This document shows positions 31,696 to 40,493 of a stretch of 42,337 nt of DNA, in pieces (within the stretch, counting starts at the first letter, position 1; every line of letters starts with the position of its first letter). Origin of the DNA: Lachnospiraceae bacterium (GTDB taxonomy: Bacteria; Bacillota; Clostridia; Lachnospirales; Lachnospiraceae); contig VSOC01000014.1 of assembly GCA_009774615.1 (NCBI GenBank), positions 18,485-60,821 of the forward strand, given 5' to 3'. Below the pieces are notes generated by a model. The model ran no database searches and was not told the origin of the DNA. It saw only the letters and a list, made by a program, of their open reading frames with translations. Made by a program: the position numbers and the translations under genes.

Positions 31696-32451
31696 CTACC
31701 TGCAAAACGATGTGCCGGATTCCTGTAGCGCATACCCTCTGGGCGTCACCATATAGTCCCCGATTTTCCGGGTCTGGGTGTTTCCGATATAAACAGTAGT
31801 AAACATATCCGCCTCCCGCCCGGCAAGTTCTTCAAGGGAAAGAATCTCCATGCTCTGCCCGATACGGCCGATATTTTGCACGATCCCGCACACCGTTTCG
31901 GGCGGCTGGCTTTCCAGAATAATTGCACAGGCCATGCCAAGATATCCCTGCCGCCTTTTGCTGGACGGGTTATATAAGCAAATCACAAAATCCGCCTCTG
32001 CCGCCGCTCGAAGCCTTGCCTTAATCTTCTCCATGGGCGTCAGGCAGTCGCTTAAGCTAATCACGGCAAAATCATGCGTCAGCGGTGCCCCTAACAAAGC
32101 CCCGCCCGCCAGTGCCGCCGTAACTCCCGGAAGAACCGTCACCTTAACTCCCGGATACTGCGGCAAAAGTTCTAAAATCAGCCCAGCCATGCCGTACACC
32201 CCGCTGTCGCCGCTGCACACCATCGCCGTATCTTTTCCCCCGGCCGCCGAAGCCAGAGCCATCGCGCACCTTTCCCTCTCCCGGCGCATCGGTGTAACCA
32301 AATATTCCTTTTCCCCCAGCCAGCCCTTAATTAAATCCACATACACCGTGTAACCGGCAATGACCGAACAGCACGCTAAAGCCTTTTCTGCCTCCGCCGT
32401 CATCATCTCCCGCTTTCCCGGCCCGATTCCCACAACATATAAAACCGCCAT
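31696..32451 (-). CDS. cbiH: Cobalt-precorrin-3B C17-methyltransferase CbiH
   Basis: A SAM-dependent ring-contraction methyltransferase of anaerobic cobalamin synthesis. The N-terminus LYVVGIGPGKREMMTAEAEK and the family motif VCSGDSGVYGMAGLILELL are diagnostic, as is the C-terminal TTVYIGNTQTRKIGDYMVTP. I start at the ATG at 32451 because GGAGGA lies 10 nt upstream and the protein then begins MAVLYVVGIG; the frame is open to 32481. It follows cbiF in the same direction. Confidence 0.93.
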   Translation of the reverse strand: MAVLYVVGIGPGKREMMTAEAEKALACCSVIAGYTVYVDLIKGWLGEKEYLVTPMRRERERCAMALASAAGGKDTAMVCSGDSGVYGMAGLILELLPQYPGVKVTVLPGVTAALAGGALLGAPLTHDFAVISLSDCLTPMEKIKARLRAAAEADFVICLYNPSSKRRQGYLGMACAIILESQPPETVCGIVQNIGRIGQSMEILSLEELAGREADMFTTVYIGNTQTRKIGDYMVTPRGYALQESGTSFCR

Positions 32452-32503
32452 CTTTTCCTGCTCCTCCAAATAAATTCCCACCCTGTATCCTTACACTATC
32501 GGT

Positions 32504-33295
32504 TCATTGCTGTGTTCTTGTTTTAAATGCACTGCTTTCATCCCTACCCGTCCGAAACCCGGTTGTAAATCCCGGATCATAGAGTTTTGAACGAAGGTAA
32601 TCTTTCTGTGCCACTGCCTTGCCGACGATAATCAAGGCGGTTTTTTTCATCCCTTCCCTCTCCCCCGCCTCTGCCAGTCTGCTCAGCGAACACCGAACAA
32701 TCTTTTCCTCAGGCCAGGTTGCTTTATACACAATCGCCGCCGGAGTATCCGCAGGGTATCCTCCATCCATCAGTTCTTTCTCCAGTTCCTTTAGCATCCC
32801 CGCACTTAAAAAAATCACCATCGTTGCCTGATGCGCGGCAAATGAACCTATACTTTCCTTCTCCGGCACACCGGTTCTCCCCTGCATCCGGGTAATCACC
32901 ACGCTCTGAGAAACCTCCGGAAGCGTGTACTCCATCAAAAGCGCTGCCGCCGCCCCGCAGAAGGAACTCACCCCAGGGCATATCTGATAAGGGATATTTC
33001 TGGCTTCCAATTCGTCCATCTGCTCCCGGATCGCCCCGTAAATACAGGGATCTCCCGTGTGCAGGCGAATGGTGGTCATCCCCTTGTTCTCGGCCTGCAC
33101 AATCTCCTCAATAACTTCCTCCAAGGTCATCTTTGCACTGTCCAGTATCCGGCACCCCGGCTTTGTTTCTTTTAACAATCCGGGATTCACCAGAGAACCT
33201 GCATAGATAACCAGATCTGCCTTCTGCAAAAGCTTAAGCCCTCTTACCGTGATTAAATCCTCTGCCCCGGGTCCTGCTCCTACGATAAATACCAT
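32504..33295 (-). CDS. cbiF: Cobalt-precorrin-4 C11-methyltransferase CbiF
   Basis: SAM-dependent methylation at C11. Signatures: VFIVGAGPGAEDLITVRGLK, DLVIYAGSLVNPGLL, HTGDPCIYGAIREQMDEL and CPGVSSFCGAAAALLMEYTL, then VVITRMQGRTGVPEKESI. The 263-residue length is standard, plus a short C-terminal extension. The ATG at 33295 follows GGAAGGAAGG. It lies 24 nt after cbiD. Confidence 0.95.
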   Translation of the reverse strand: MVFIVGAGPGAEDLITVRGLKLLQKADLVIYAGSLVNPGLLKETKPGCRILDSAKMTLEEVIEEIVQAENKGMTTIRLHTGDPCIYGAIREQMDELEARNIPYQICPGVSSFCGAAAALLMEYTLPEVSQSVVITRMQGRTGVPEKESIGSFAAHQATMVIFLSAGMLKELEKELMDGGYPADTPAAIVYKATWPEEKIVRCSLSRLAEAGEREGMKKTALIIVGKAVAQKDYLRSKLYDPGFTTGFRTGRDESSAFKTRTQQ

Positions 33296-33319
33296 GTACC
33301 GACCTTCCTTCCCGCATTT

Positions 33320-34699
33320 TTAATTCTCTTTCTTATGGTTCTCCGAAACCATCCTAACCAATTCCTCTGCCCCGTCGGTCATTCCCAGAATCCCCCGCTC
33401 GTCCGTGAATAAAATCGCTTCCACCCGGACATGGCCTTTGGCTTTCTGCTTTCCCTCCAATCCCTGCCTTACCTCTGTTCTCCTCCTTAACACGGCAGAA
33501 ATCCGCCGCATGGCAAGCGCCGTCGTTTCTTCTCTTAGTCCTTCCTTTTGTTCCAAAATCCCAAGAGCCTCATCCACCGTGACACAGTCTAAAATCTGCC
33601 CTGCCATTTCCCGGGAAGCGCCGCAGGCGGCACCGTAGGCAGCCAGACATTCCATGCGGCCGTCGGCAGCCTTAGAATGGGTGTTCATCACACCGGCAGC
33701 CAGTTTAATCAGCTTTCCTGCATGACCCACCAAAAGAATCTTCTCTATCCCTGCATCCACAGCCATATCCAGGGCTTTTCCGATATAATTGCTGCATTTT
33801 ACCGCTTTTTCCACGGGCAGCAAAAGCTTTTCTGCAAGGAATCTCTCCCCGTAATTTCCCGGAACCATCAAAAGACATGCTTCTTTTTCCAGGGCTTTCT
33901 GACCGATTTCCAGACGGATCGTTTCCAGCAGCGCCGGTTCGCTCATCGGCTCCACAATCCCGCTGCTTCCCAGCACAGACAGCCCGCCCTCGATGCCAAG
34001 TCTTGGATTAAAGGTTTTTCGCGCAATTTCTTCTCCTCCCGGGATTTCCAATGTAATCCAGACCGAACCTTTAAATCCTGCCTTTTGAGCAGCCCGGGCA
34101 GCCTCTGCAAATATCATCCTTCGCGGCACGGGATTAATCGCCCACATCCCCACCGGACAGCTTAATCCGGCCCTGGTTACGCGGCCAATCCCTTCTCCTC
34201 CACGCAGATAAAGGATAAGGTCATCTCCTGTTTTTTCCGCATACCAGTGATGAGCATAATAAACCGAATCCGCAGAAGCATCACCTGCGCAGGATACCCC
34301 CGAAGAAAACTTGTCGGTGCACAGGCCATCCGGCAGAGGTTTATCGGCGCACAGGCCATCTGGCAGAGGTTTATCGGCGCACAGAGCATCCGGCAGAGGT
34401 TTATCGGCATACAGAGAAACCGTAGAATAAATACGGATTCCGTCCGTGATATCCGGATCGTCCCCCGCATATTTTTTCACGGAACACCTTGCCCATCCTT
34501 CTTTCTTTTCCCGGCTTTCTATCTTTATCTCCAGGAAAATTCCCTTTGGTGTTAAAAGAGAAACCTTCTCTGCACAAAAGTCCTCAAAAAGAAGCTGCGC
34601 GGCTGCTTTCGATGCCGCTGCCGCACAGCTTCCTGTAGTAAATCCCCGCCGTAAACCGCCTTCTGTCCGGGAGATAAAGGGTTGTACCCCCGGTATCAT
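33320..34699 (-). CDS. cbiD: Cobalt-precorrin-5B C1-methyltransferase CbiD
   Basis: Methylates C1 and releases acetaldehyde in the anaerobic corrin pathway. Motifs: LRRGFTTGSCAAAASKAAAQ, AGDDPDITDGIRIYSTV, RGGEGIGRVTRAGLSCPVG, INPVPRRMI and GIEGGLSVLGSSGIVEPMSE, then LVGHAGKLIKLAAGVMNTHS. It is unusually long (459 residues): about 60 residues are inserted between the DPDIT strand and GGEGIG, including a three-unit ADKPLPDGLC repeat (34321-34410). The start ATG overlaps the ABC ATPase stop as ATGA, a coupled arrangement. Confidence 0.93.
   Translation of the reverse strand: MIPGVQPFISRTEGGLRRGFTTGSCAAAASKAAAQLLFEDFCAEKVSLLTPKGIFLEIKIESREKKEGWARCSVKKYAGDDPDITDGIRIYSTVSLYADKPLPDALCADKPLPDGLCADKPLPDGLCTDKFSSGVSCAGDASADSVYYAHHWYAEKTGDDLILYLRGGEGIGRVTRAGLSCPVGMWAINPVPRRMIFAEAARAAQKAGFKGSVWITLEIPGGEEIARKTFNPRLGIEGGLSVLGSSGIVEPMSEPALLETIRLEIGQKALEKEACLLMVPGNYGERFLAEKLLLPVEKAVKCSNYIGKALDMAVDAGIEKILLVGHAGKLIKLAAGVMNTHSKAADGRMECLAAYGAACGASREMAGQILDCVTVDEALGILEQKEGLREETTALAMRRISAVLRRRTEVRQGLEGKQKAKGHVRVEAILFTDERGILGMTDGAEELVRMVSENHKKEN
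34321..34410. repeat. 30-bp minisatellite inside cbiD
   Basis: Three exact-length 30-bp units (34321-34350, 34351-34380, 34381-34410) with few substitutions, each containing GGCAGAGGTTTATCGGC. A partial unit precedes them. Ten codons per unit, so frame is kept. Confidence 0.9.
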
Positions 34700-35781
34700 A
34701 AAATATAAACCCCCTGGGTATCAAAATCAAGGAAGGCTTTCTCTCCGGCCTTATAAATCTTTCGATTTACCGGATTATAATCCGTAATCTGTATCTCCAT
34801 GCCGCCTACATTTACCTGATAATACTGATAAGCCCCCATAAAGGTGGACAATTCTACCTCTGCTTCCAGATAGCCGTATTCAGCCAGAGTTGCTGCCTCC
34901 GGACGGATCACCAGCGCCGCCTTATCTCCGGCCTTGGCTTTAGCGAAATTATTGACCTGAAGTTCCTTTCCGGCAACCCGGATCTGTGCCTTTTCTCCCT
35001 GTTCTTTGCTCACCGATAAAACTTCAGCATCCAGGAAATTTGCCTCACCGATAAAATCTGCCACAAAGCGGGAGTTTGGATGATAGTAAATCTCCCTTGG
35101 TGTGCCGATCTGCTCCACCTTCCCCTTGCTCATAATAATAATTTTATCGGAAATGCTCATGGCCTCCGACTGGTCATGGGTGACATAAACCGCTGTAATC
35201 CCCACCTTCTGCTGGATTTTCCGAATCTCTGTGCGCATGGAAACCCTGAGTTTGGCATCAAGATTGCTTAAAGGCTCGTCAAACAAAAGCACCCCCGGTT
35301 CCAGAACCAGTGCCCGGGCAAGGGCAACACGCTGCTGCTGTCCGCCGGAGAGCTGGTTGGTCATTCGCGATTCCATCCCGTCCATCTCCACCAGCTTTAA
35401 GATATTCATTACCCGCTCGCGGATCTCCTCTTTGGCAAGCTTGCGTATCTTTAAGCCGTAAGCAACATTGTCAAACACGTTATAATGCGGAAGCAGAGCA
35501 TAACTCTGGAATACCATCGCCGTATCCCGCTTATTGGGTGTGAGATGATTAATCGCCTCACCTCCCAGATAAATCTCCCCTTCATCCGGACTTTCAAACC
35601 CGGCAATCATCCGAAGCGTTGTCGTCTTCCCGCACCCGGAAGGCCCAAGAAGCGTGACAAATGTCCCCGCCTCGATATCTAAGGTCGTATCCTCTACCGC
35701 ATAAAACTCTTTACCTGTTTTCGGATCTTTATAAATCTTGGAAATATGTTCTAAGCGAACCCCTTTTTTCTGTTTTTCCAT
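34696..35781 (-). CDS. ABC transporter ATP-binding protein, ferric iron/polyamine type
   Basis: ATPase of an importer of the FbpC/PotA class. Walker A GPSGCGKTT (about 44-52), signature LSGGQQQRVALARAL (about 143-157), Walker B LLFDEPLSNLDAKLR, switch YVTHDQSEAM, and a C-terminal TOBE-like domain (KAGDKAALVIRPEAATLAEY). The ATG at 35781 follows GGGAGGG. It forms a three-gene cassette with the permease and binding protein upstream, and its stop overlaps the cbiD start. Substrate is not decided by sequence. Confidence 0.9.
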   Translation of the reverse strand: MEKQKKGVRLEHISKIYKDPKTGKEFYAVEDTTLDIEAGTFVTLLGPSGCGKTTTLRMIAGFESPDEGEIYLGGEAINHLTPNKRDTAMVFQSYALLPHYNVFDNVAYGLKIRKLAKEEIRERVMNILKLVEMDGMESRMTNQLSGGQQQRVALARALVLEPGVLLFDEPLSNLDAKLRVSMRTEIRKIQQKVGITAVYVTHDQSEAMSISDKIIIMSKGKVEQIGTPREIYYHPNSRFVADFIGEANFLDAEVLSVSKEQGEKAQIRVAGKELQVNNFAKAKAGDKAALVIRPEAATLAEYGYLEAEVELSTFMGAYQYYQVNVGGMEIQITDYNPVNRKIYKAGEKAFLDFDTQGVYIL

Positions 35782-35852
35782 CGGCCAATCCCTCCCGAAT
35801 TAAAATTGTGCATTACTGTTGTTTACATTTATGGCAAGCCTTTATGCACCTG

Positions 35853-37553
35853 CTAGGAAATCTTCCTGCTGACGCCGAAAAACCGAATCAGCGTATTCAT
35901 TATCAGCACCGCACCGTAGGTAATGGCAATCAGCACGGTTGCATAGGCACAGGCTACCCCGTAGTTCCCTTTTTCCGCCTGTTCGTTAATCTGGCAGGTA
36001 ATCAGGAGAAAATCCGGCGTTACCAGAAGGATAATTGCCGAAATTGCCGTAATGCTCCGCACAAATGCCGTAACCAGACCACTGAAAAACGAGTCTTTGA
36101 TCAAAGGCAGAGTAACCGTCATAAATACCCTCGCTGAATTCGCTCCCATATCATAAGCGGATTCTTCGATGGATTTATCAATCTGGCGCAGTGCAGAGAT
36201 TCCGCTCCGGGTTCCGGTGGGAAGACTTCTTACAATAAATACAATAATCAAAATCAATCCCGTCCCGTAAAGCCCGCTCATCACACCGGTTCTGAAAAGC
36301 CCGTTGGCATAGCCCCGGATATAGCCGATACCCAGAACCGTTCCCGGAACAGCCATGGCAAGCATGGATACAAATTCGATAAAGCCCTTCCCCTTAAAAC
36401 GCTTCTTCACCACCAGATAGGCAATGACCATGGATAAAAAAGCGGTAAGCGGCGAGGCTATCAGTGACAGCACAAAGGAATCCTTAAACGCTTTCAGCCC
36501 GCTGGTTCTGAGCATGTACTGAAACCATTTCAGGGACAGGCTGTAATCCCTTCCCCACAGAGTAAACAGCGCACCAAAAGGCACCATCACATACATCAGC
36601 ACGACAAATGCGGCAACCAGCGTACAGAAGATCGTCAGCGGCACGGTTACGCTCCTATCCTCAATCAGCATACGCATCCGTGAAGCTTTTCCGGTCAGGG
36701 TCGCTGCCGTCTTTCGCTCCAGATAATATTTCTGAATTAAAAACAGCACCACGGTAAGCGACAAAAGTACCACCGACATCGCCGCCGCTCCCGTAGAATC
36801 GTAGGCTCCGGTCACCTGGAGATAGATCGTGGTTGCCAGGGTATCGTAGGAGCCGCCAATCAGCATAGGGTTGGCAAAATCAGCCACCGACTCGATAAAC
36901 GTCACCAGAAAGGCATTGCCCAGCCCCGGAAGAAGGAGGGGAAAGGTCACGCTGGTAAACACCTTCCACCGGCTTGCCCCCATATCCCGGGTCGCCTCCT
37001 CTAAGGACGGGTCAATGTTCTTTAACAGCCCCTTAAGCATCAGATAGCAGACCGGGAAAAAGGTCAGGGTCTGAACAATGGCAATTCCCTTAAGCCCGTA
37101 AACATTGGAATCGTAAATCTTTAGCAGGGAACGGGTGATCATCCCGCTGCGCCCGAAAAGCATAATCATGGACAGCGAAAGCACAAACGGCGGCGAAACC
37201 ACCGGAAGCATGGAAACCACGGCAAAAAGTTTTTCCAGAATCTTCGTCCGAAGCTTCACATAAACCTCCACATAGGCAAACAAAAGCCCTATCGCCGTCG
37301 AGGCAATTCCTGTAATAAACCCCAGAACCAGGGTATTCTTAAAGGCTGTCCGGAACCGCTCTAAACGCAGCACCCGCGCAAACACGGCAAAACTAACCCG
37401 ACCCTCCTCCAAAAAGCTGTCCACCAAAAGCATCAGCAGAGGATATAAAATAAATAATGCCAGAAAGATGAGCAGCACAACAATCATACTGATTAAAATC
37501 GGATCGGAAAAAAACTTCTCCCTCTCCAGCCTTGCACTCTGTTTTCCTGCCAC
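35853..37553 (-). CDS. ABC transporter permease, fused two-domain ferric-iron type
   Basis: A 566-residue membrane protein with two tandem BPD_transp_1 domains and about 12 transmembrane helices, the FbpB/AfuB arrangement. Coupling-helix motifs appear twice: EEATRDMGASRWKVFTSVTF in the first half and EESAYDMGANSARVFMTVTL in the second. The start at 37553 is GTG behind GGGGGAAGG. It lies 132 nt after the binding-protein gene, across the hairpin at 37616-37656, and 71 nt before the ATPase gene. Confidence 0.93.
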   Translation of the reverse strand: MAGKQSARLEREKFFSDPILISMIVVLLIFLALFILYPLLMLLVDSFLEEGRVSFAVFARVLRLERFRTAFKNTLVLGFITGIASTAIGLLFAYVEVYVKLRTKILEKLFAVVSMLPVVSPPFVLSLSMIMLFGRSGMITRSLLKIYDSNVYGLKGIAIVQTLTFFPVCYLMLKGLLKNIDPSLEEATRDMGASRWKVFTSVTFPLLLPGLGNAFLVTFIESVADFANPMLIGGSYDTLATTIYLQVTGAYDSTGAAAMSVVLLSLTVVLFLIQKYYLERKTAATLTGKASRMRMLIEDRSVTVPLTIFCTLVAAFVVLMYVMVPFGALFTLWGRDYSLSLKWFQYMLRTSGLKAFKDSFVLSLIASPLTAFLSMVIAYLVVKKRFKGKGFIEFVSMLAMAVPGTVLGIGYIRGYANGLFRTGVMSGLYGTGLILIIVFIVRSLPTGTRSGISALRQIDKSIEESAYDMGANSARVFMTVTLPLIKDSFFSGLVTAFVRSITAISAIILLVTPDFLLITCQINEQAEKGNYGVACAYATVLIAITYGAVLIMNTLIRFFGVSRKIS

Positions 37554-37615
37554 AAACCTTCCCCCTTTCTTTTTTGTATGTAGATTTTTCTATGCGCAGA
37601 CACACCCTAAAACAG

Positions 37616-37656
37616 CAGATGCTGCGTAGCGCAATCCGCGCATTACGCAGCATCTG
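37616..37656 (-). other. Strong hairpin between binding protein and permease genes
   Basis: A 13-bp perfect stem (CAGATGCTGCGTA / TACGCAGCATCTG) with inner GCGC pairing, followed on the minus strand by CTGTTTTAGG. Such intercistronic stems can protect the upstream binding-protein mRNA or partly terminate, giving more binding protein than permease. Confidence 0.65.
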
Positions 37657-37685
37657 TTCTTACTTTTTATTTCTGACAGCTTCCC

Positions 37686-38900
37686 CTACTCGGTCAGGAA
37701 ACGGCTGGAATCTGCACTGTCTGCATTGCTTCCTAAAGCTTCAAAGAACTCTTCCACATACTTGGAACTGTTCTCCTTGGCATCCTCAAAATCATAGTCG
37801 ATCGTATTATTCATATCCAGGCCAAAGCGGGTTGCCTCTTCCGGCTGCGTTGCGTTAGAGAGAACCAGGAACTGATAGGAACCGGCTTCCTTGGCATGAT
37901 CTACACATTCCGGGGAAAGAGCAAACTCAATCCAGAGTTTAGCAGCGTTCGGATGGGCGCAGCCTTCAAAAATCGCCGTAGCGCCAACCTCAAAAGATGT
38001 GCCGTCTTCCGGAACAATCAGTTCGATATTATCGTAACCCTGCAGAATCTGGTAAATGCCGTCATGCAGGAAACCAATACCGATAACACACTCGCCGGGG
38101 CCTACCATCTTCGACGGGCCGGAACCGGACTTTGTGTACTGGTTAATGTTCTGATCCAGAGCCTTAAAATATTCCATCGCCTCGTCGTGGCCCTTCATCT
38201 GAATCATGGTATTAATCACCAGCTTTGCCGTACCTGCGGTATTCGGGTTGGAGAGCATAATCAGACCCTTGTACTCTTCCTTAGTTAAATCATCCCAGGT
38301 CTTGGGGGCTTCCAGGTTCAGACGCTCTAACTCCTCGGTATTTACCATAAAGCCCAGAATGCCTTTATAAATGCCGTACCAGCAGTTGGTCGGGTCTTTA
38401 TAATCTTCGCTGATTAAATTTGCTGCATTCACGGCATCATAAGCCATCAGAAGCCCGTCCGCTACCGCTTCATTATAAGGATCGGTCGTGCCGCCAAACC
38501 ATACGTCTGCTGACGGCTTCCCGGCTTCCTCGGAAATCTTCGTGTAAACCTCAGAAGTGGACAATCTCTGGAACTTGGTCTTAATTCCGTAGAGGGATTC
38601 AAAATTCTTGCAGGCTGCAGATAAGTATTCCTCTTCACAGGAACCATATACGGTCAGTTCCCCCTCTGCCTTTGCCGCTTCAATCAGGGCATCCATATCC
38701 CCTGCCGGTGCTGCCTCTGCCGCTGTGGTTTCTTCCCCTTCAGCTTCACTTTCGACAGCTTCGGTCTGTGCTTCTGTAGGTGCTGCCTCTGCTGCCGTCG
38801 TTTCCGGAGCCGCTGTCGTCGCAGTCCCTCCACCGCCGCCGCAGGCAGTCAGACCAAATGCCATAGCACATGCAAGCACCAATGCCAACTTTTTCTTCAT
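37686..38900 (-). CDS. Periplasmic-type binding lipoprotein of the ABC transporter (FbpA-like)
   Basis: Extracellular substrate-binding lipoprotein. Signal peptide with lipobox LTAC at about residue 17-20, then Gly run, then a Thr/Ala/Glu linker (about 25-65), then the SBP fold (AAKAEGELTVYGSCEEEYLS, ADVWFGGTTDPYNEAVADGL, GFMVNTEELERLNLEAPKTW). The FbpA/AfuA superfamily binds ferric iron, phosphonates, thiamine or other ligands, so the substrate is open. The ATG at 38900 has AAAGGAGG. It is first in the operon that runs on to cbiD. Confidence 0.9.
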   Translation of the reverse strand: MKKKLALVLACAMAFGLTACGGGGGTATTAAPETTAAEAAPTEAQTEAVESEAEGEETTAAEAAPAGDMDALIEAAKAEGELTVYGSCEEEYLSAACKNFESLYGIKTKFQRLSTSEVYTKISEEAGKPSADVWFGGTTDPYNEAVADGLLMAYDAVNAANLISEDYKDPTNCWYGIYKGILGFMVNTEELERLNLEAPKTWDDLTKEEYKGLIMLSNPNTAGTAKLVINTMIQMKGHDEAMEYFKALDQNINQYTKSGSGPSKMVGPGECVIGIGFLHDGIYQILQGYDNIELIVPEDGTSFEVGATAIFEGCAHPNAAKLWIEFALSPECVDHAKEAGSYQFLVLSNATQPEEATRFGLDMNNTIDYDFEDAKENSSKYVEEFFEALGSNADSADSSRFLTE

Positions 38901-38948
38901 AATATCATTCCTCCTTTATGTTCGCCGAACTTTTATCGGCCTATGTGA

Positions 38949-38977
38949 ATTATAGCACAAAGAAGACGAAATAGGAA
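38949..38977 (-). promoter_or_regulatory. Promoter of the ABC transporter-cbi operon
   Basis: TATAAT at 38949-38954 with a weak -35 TTCCTA (38972-38977), 17-bp spacer. The poor -35 suggests activation or another control. I see no cobalamin riboswitch and no clear Fur box. Confidence 0.5.
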
Positions 38978-39015
38978 CCCCTCTGCTGTAAATTCTTCCG
39001 AATTATTCCAGTAGT

Positions 39016-39149
39016 TGTTACTGTTCACACGTTCACAGCAACAGGCAAAAATCCATGAAAATCGCCTTCGTCGACGGGATTTTTGCTCACTGGCCCAGTT
39101 TAACCTACGGTCAGCGCAGCAAGTGCGCAGACCTATGTGAACAGTAACC
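39016..39149. mobile_element. 134-bp MITE-like element (copy E)
   Basis: Nearly identical to copy D (29012-29145): two differences in 132 bp. Same 12-bp terminal inverted repeats and internal hairpins. It is flanked by AGTAGT at 39010-39015 and 39150-39155, extendable to CAGTAGT, an apparent target duplication. It sits upstream of the ABC operon promoter and downstream of the 39240 gene. Confidence 0.87.
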
Positions 39150-39239
39150 AGTAGTCTACTCACTTCTTCCTATTTTTAAATGTTGCGCCCGGCAGACTTT
39201 CCTTTATGGTGGTGCAACTGCTTGTGGATGCATGAAGGT

Positions 39240-39704
39240 TTACTTTTTCAGCTTCTTCTGCTTCCCGGTAAGCGAAAGAATCTCAATCTTCCATATGGCG
39301 GTGACCGAAAGGCTTCTCTGAATAGCCTCATCAAAGTTTGCCATATTCGTCGGTGTATGGCGCTCACACAGCAGCCGGAGTGCATGAATCTTTTCCTTAT
39401 CATCCGTCACCTCACCGGCCCTGCCAAAAATAACCGCCGATTCAAATGCGGTCGTAAACTTATCCAGTGCCCGGCAGGTATCCCCCACACAGGCTATGGA
39501 TACTTCCGGGTTTTTGCGCAGGGCATCTATCTTTTTTCCCTCCTTCGCACAATGGAAATATACCGCCATGCCGTCCCGCACAATCGTAACCGGAATTCCA
39601 TAGGCTTTTCCCTCCGTGTCCACCATGGATAGTACAGCATACTCACACTTATCCACCACTTCCAGAGCAAATGTTTCATCCATTTCCCGATCTTTTCTTC
39701 TCAT
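39240..39704 (-). CDS. NimA/PNPOx-like flavin-binding protein
   Basis: A 154-residue split-barrel protein of the pyridoxamine 5'-phosphate oxidase-like group related to 5-nitroimidazole resistance (Nim) proteins. Visible are VDKCEYAVLSMVDTEGKAYG, IPVTIVRDGMAVYFHCAKEG, KKIDALRKNPEVSIACVGDT and ESAVIFGRAGEVTD, followed by LCERHTPTNMANFDEAI. It probably binds FMN; the substrate is unknown. The ATG at 39704 has GGAGG. It has its own promoter (39817-39845), which overlaps the end of the upstream pseudogene region. Confidence 0.85.
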   Translation of the reverse strand: MRRKDREMDETFALEVVDKCEYAVLSMVDTEGKAYGIPVTIVRDGMAVYFHCAKEGKKIDALRKNPEVSIACVGDTCRALDKFTTAFESAVIFGRAGEVTDDKEKIHALRLLCERHTPTNMANFDEAIQRSLSVTAIWKIEILSLTGKQKKLKK

Positions 39705-39816
39705 GTTTCCTCCATTCTGCGCATAATTAACGCACCTGTTTTCCCCAGAGAATATTCAACAATTACTCCGGGGAAATACCAGTAAATTATTATTCTTCAA
39801 TGGTCTTATCAAGAAG

Positions 39817-39845
39817 ATTATAGCACAGGCCGATATCTGCCACAA
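39817..39845 (-). promoter_or_regulatory. Promoter of the NimA-like gene
   Basis: Minus-strand TTGTGG (39840-39845), 17-bp spacer, TATAAT (39817-39822). Confidence 0.65.
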
Positions 39846-39869
39846 GCCAAAATCAAACCGAAACACAGA

Positions 39870-40274
39870 TTATCCCAGCATTGCCTCCTTAGCCTTTTCA
39901 ATATCCCTCGGATCGGTAATCAGGAAAAGGATATCGGCAAGAATCGCTCCTGAAGTTTCCCGTTCATTCGCCTCACGGTCAAAACCTGCAATCGTAATTC
40001 CTGAAGTATTTCCTATGGTTTCCAGACCAGAAGTAACAAATAACGCTGCAAAACTTAAAATCGCCGAATTTTTTACCAGCCCTTTTCCAAACCGCTGGAA
40101 CAGCACTACAATCGCCAGGACAAATAGTGCTACCGAGATATTTTGCAGCGAACCATAATCCGGCGCACCAGCCCCTCCGGCAAAATAATCCACGCCGATC
40201 CCCAGCAGATTCCTTCCCCTGCCGGCAATGTTGATTGATCCGGGAAATAAAAAAACTACTGTAATAGCCAACAA
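39870..40274 (-). pseudogene. Gutted NCS2 xanthine/uracil permease
   Basis: A remnant of about 134 codons of a purine permease that is normally about 430-460 residues. The readable part GIGVDYFAGGAGAPDYGSLQ ... LFQRFGKGLVKNSAIL corresponds to a mid-protein segment. It then jumps directly to SFAALFVTSGLETIGNTSGI ... GFDREANERETSGAILAD, a later segment, so an internal stretch is deleted. The N-terminal half is missing and the C-terminus (DPRDIEKAKEAMLG) is foreign to the family. The frame is open only by chance from a TTG right after the riboswitch terminator, with no ribosome site. Confidence 0.85.
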
Positions 40275-40359
40275 AATACCCCTGGTTATCCCAGGGGCCT
40301 GTAGTCAACTATTACGGCAGTTGGTAGAACCGTTCATCCAATCATGAACTTATACAAGC
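40272..40359 (-). promoter_or_regulatory. Guanine riboswitch with terminator upstream of the decayed permease
   Basis: The aptamer is at 40297-40359: P1 GCTTGTA / TACAGGC, P2 GTTCAT / ATGAAC, core GGTTCTACC, CCGTAAT and GACTACA with the guanine-specific C. It is followed at 40279-40297 by a separate terminator stem CCCCTGG / CCAGGGG and TATTTTG. The terminator does not use the P1 strand, so this is the ordinary OFF layout. Confidence 0.9.
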
Positions 40360-40374
40360 TGATTTCTGCGTATA

Positions 40375-40403
40375 AGTGTACAATGAACATTCACTCCTGT
40401 CAA
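40375..40403 (-). promoter_or_regulatory. Promoter of the riboswitch-permease remnant
   Basis: TTGACA (40398-40403), 17-bp spacer, TACACT (40375-40380) on the minus strand, about 10 nt before the aptamer. It is well preserved although the gene it served is broken. Confidence 0.85.
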
Positions 40404-40493
40404 GCTGTTTTTAAAAAAATGTATAAATCACCACAATTACAGAGCTTTTTTTGTGCATATTGCATTAAACATTAACTTATCTGCTAAATTCCG

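Noticed and set aside
38901..39015. Cobalamin riboswitch ahead of the transporter-cbi operon or ahead of cbiJE
   Set aside because: No B12-box-like sequence is visible and both leaders are too short for the aptamer.
39870..40274. A genuine small membrane protein instead of a permease remnant
   Set aside because: Two separate NCS2 segments are joined across a deletion, both ends are foreign, and there is no ribosome site.
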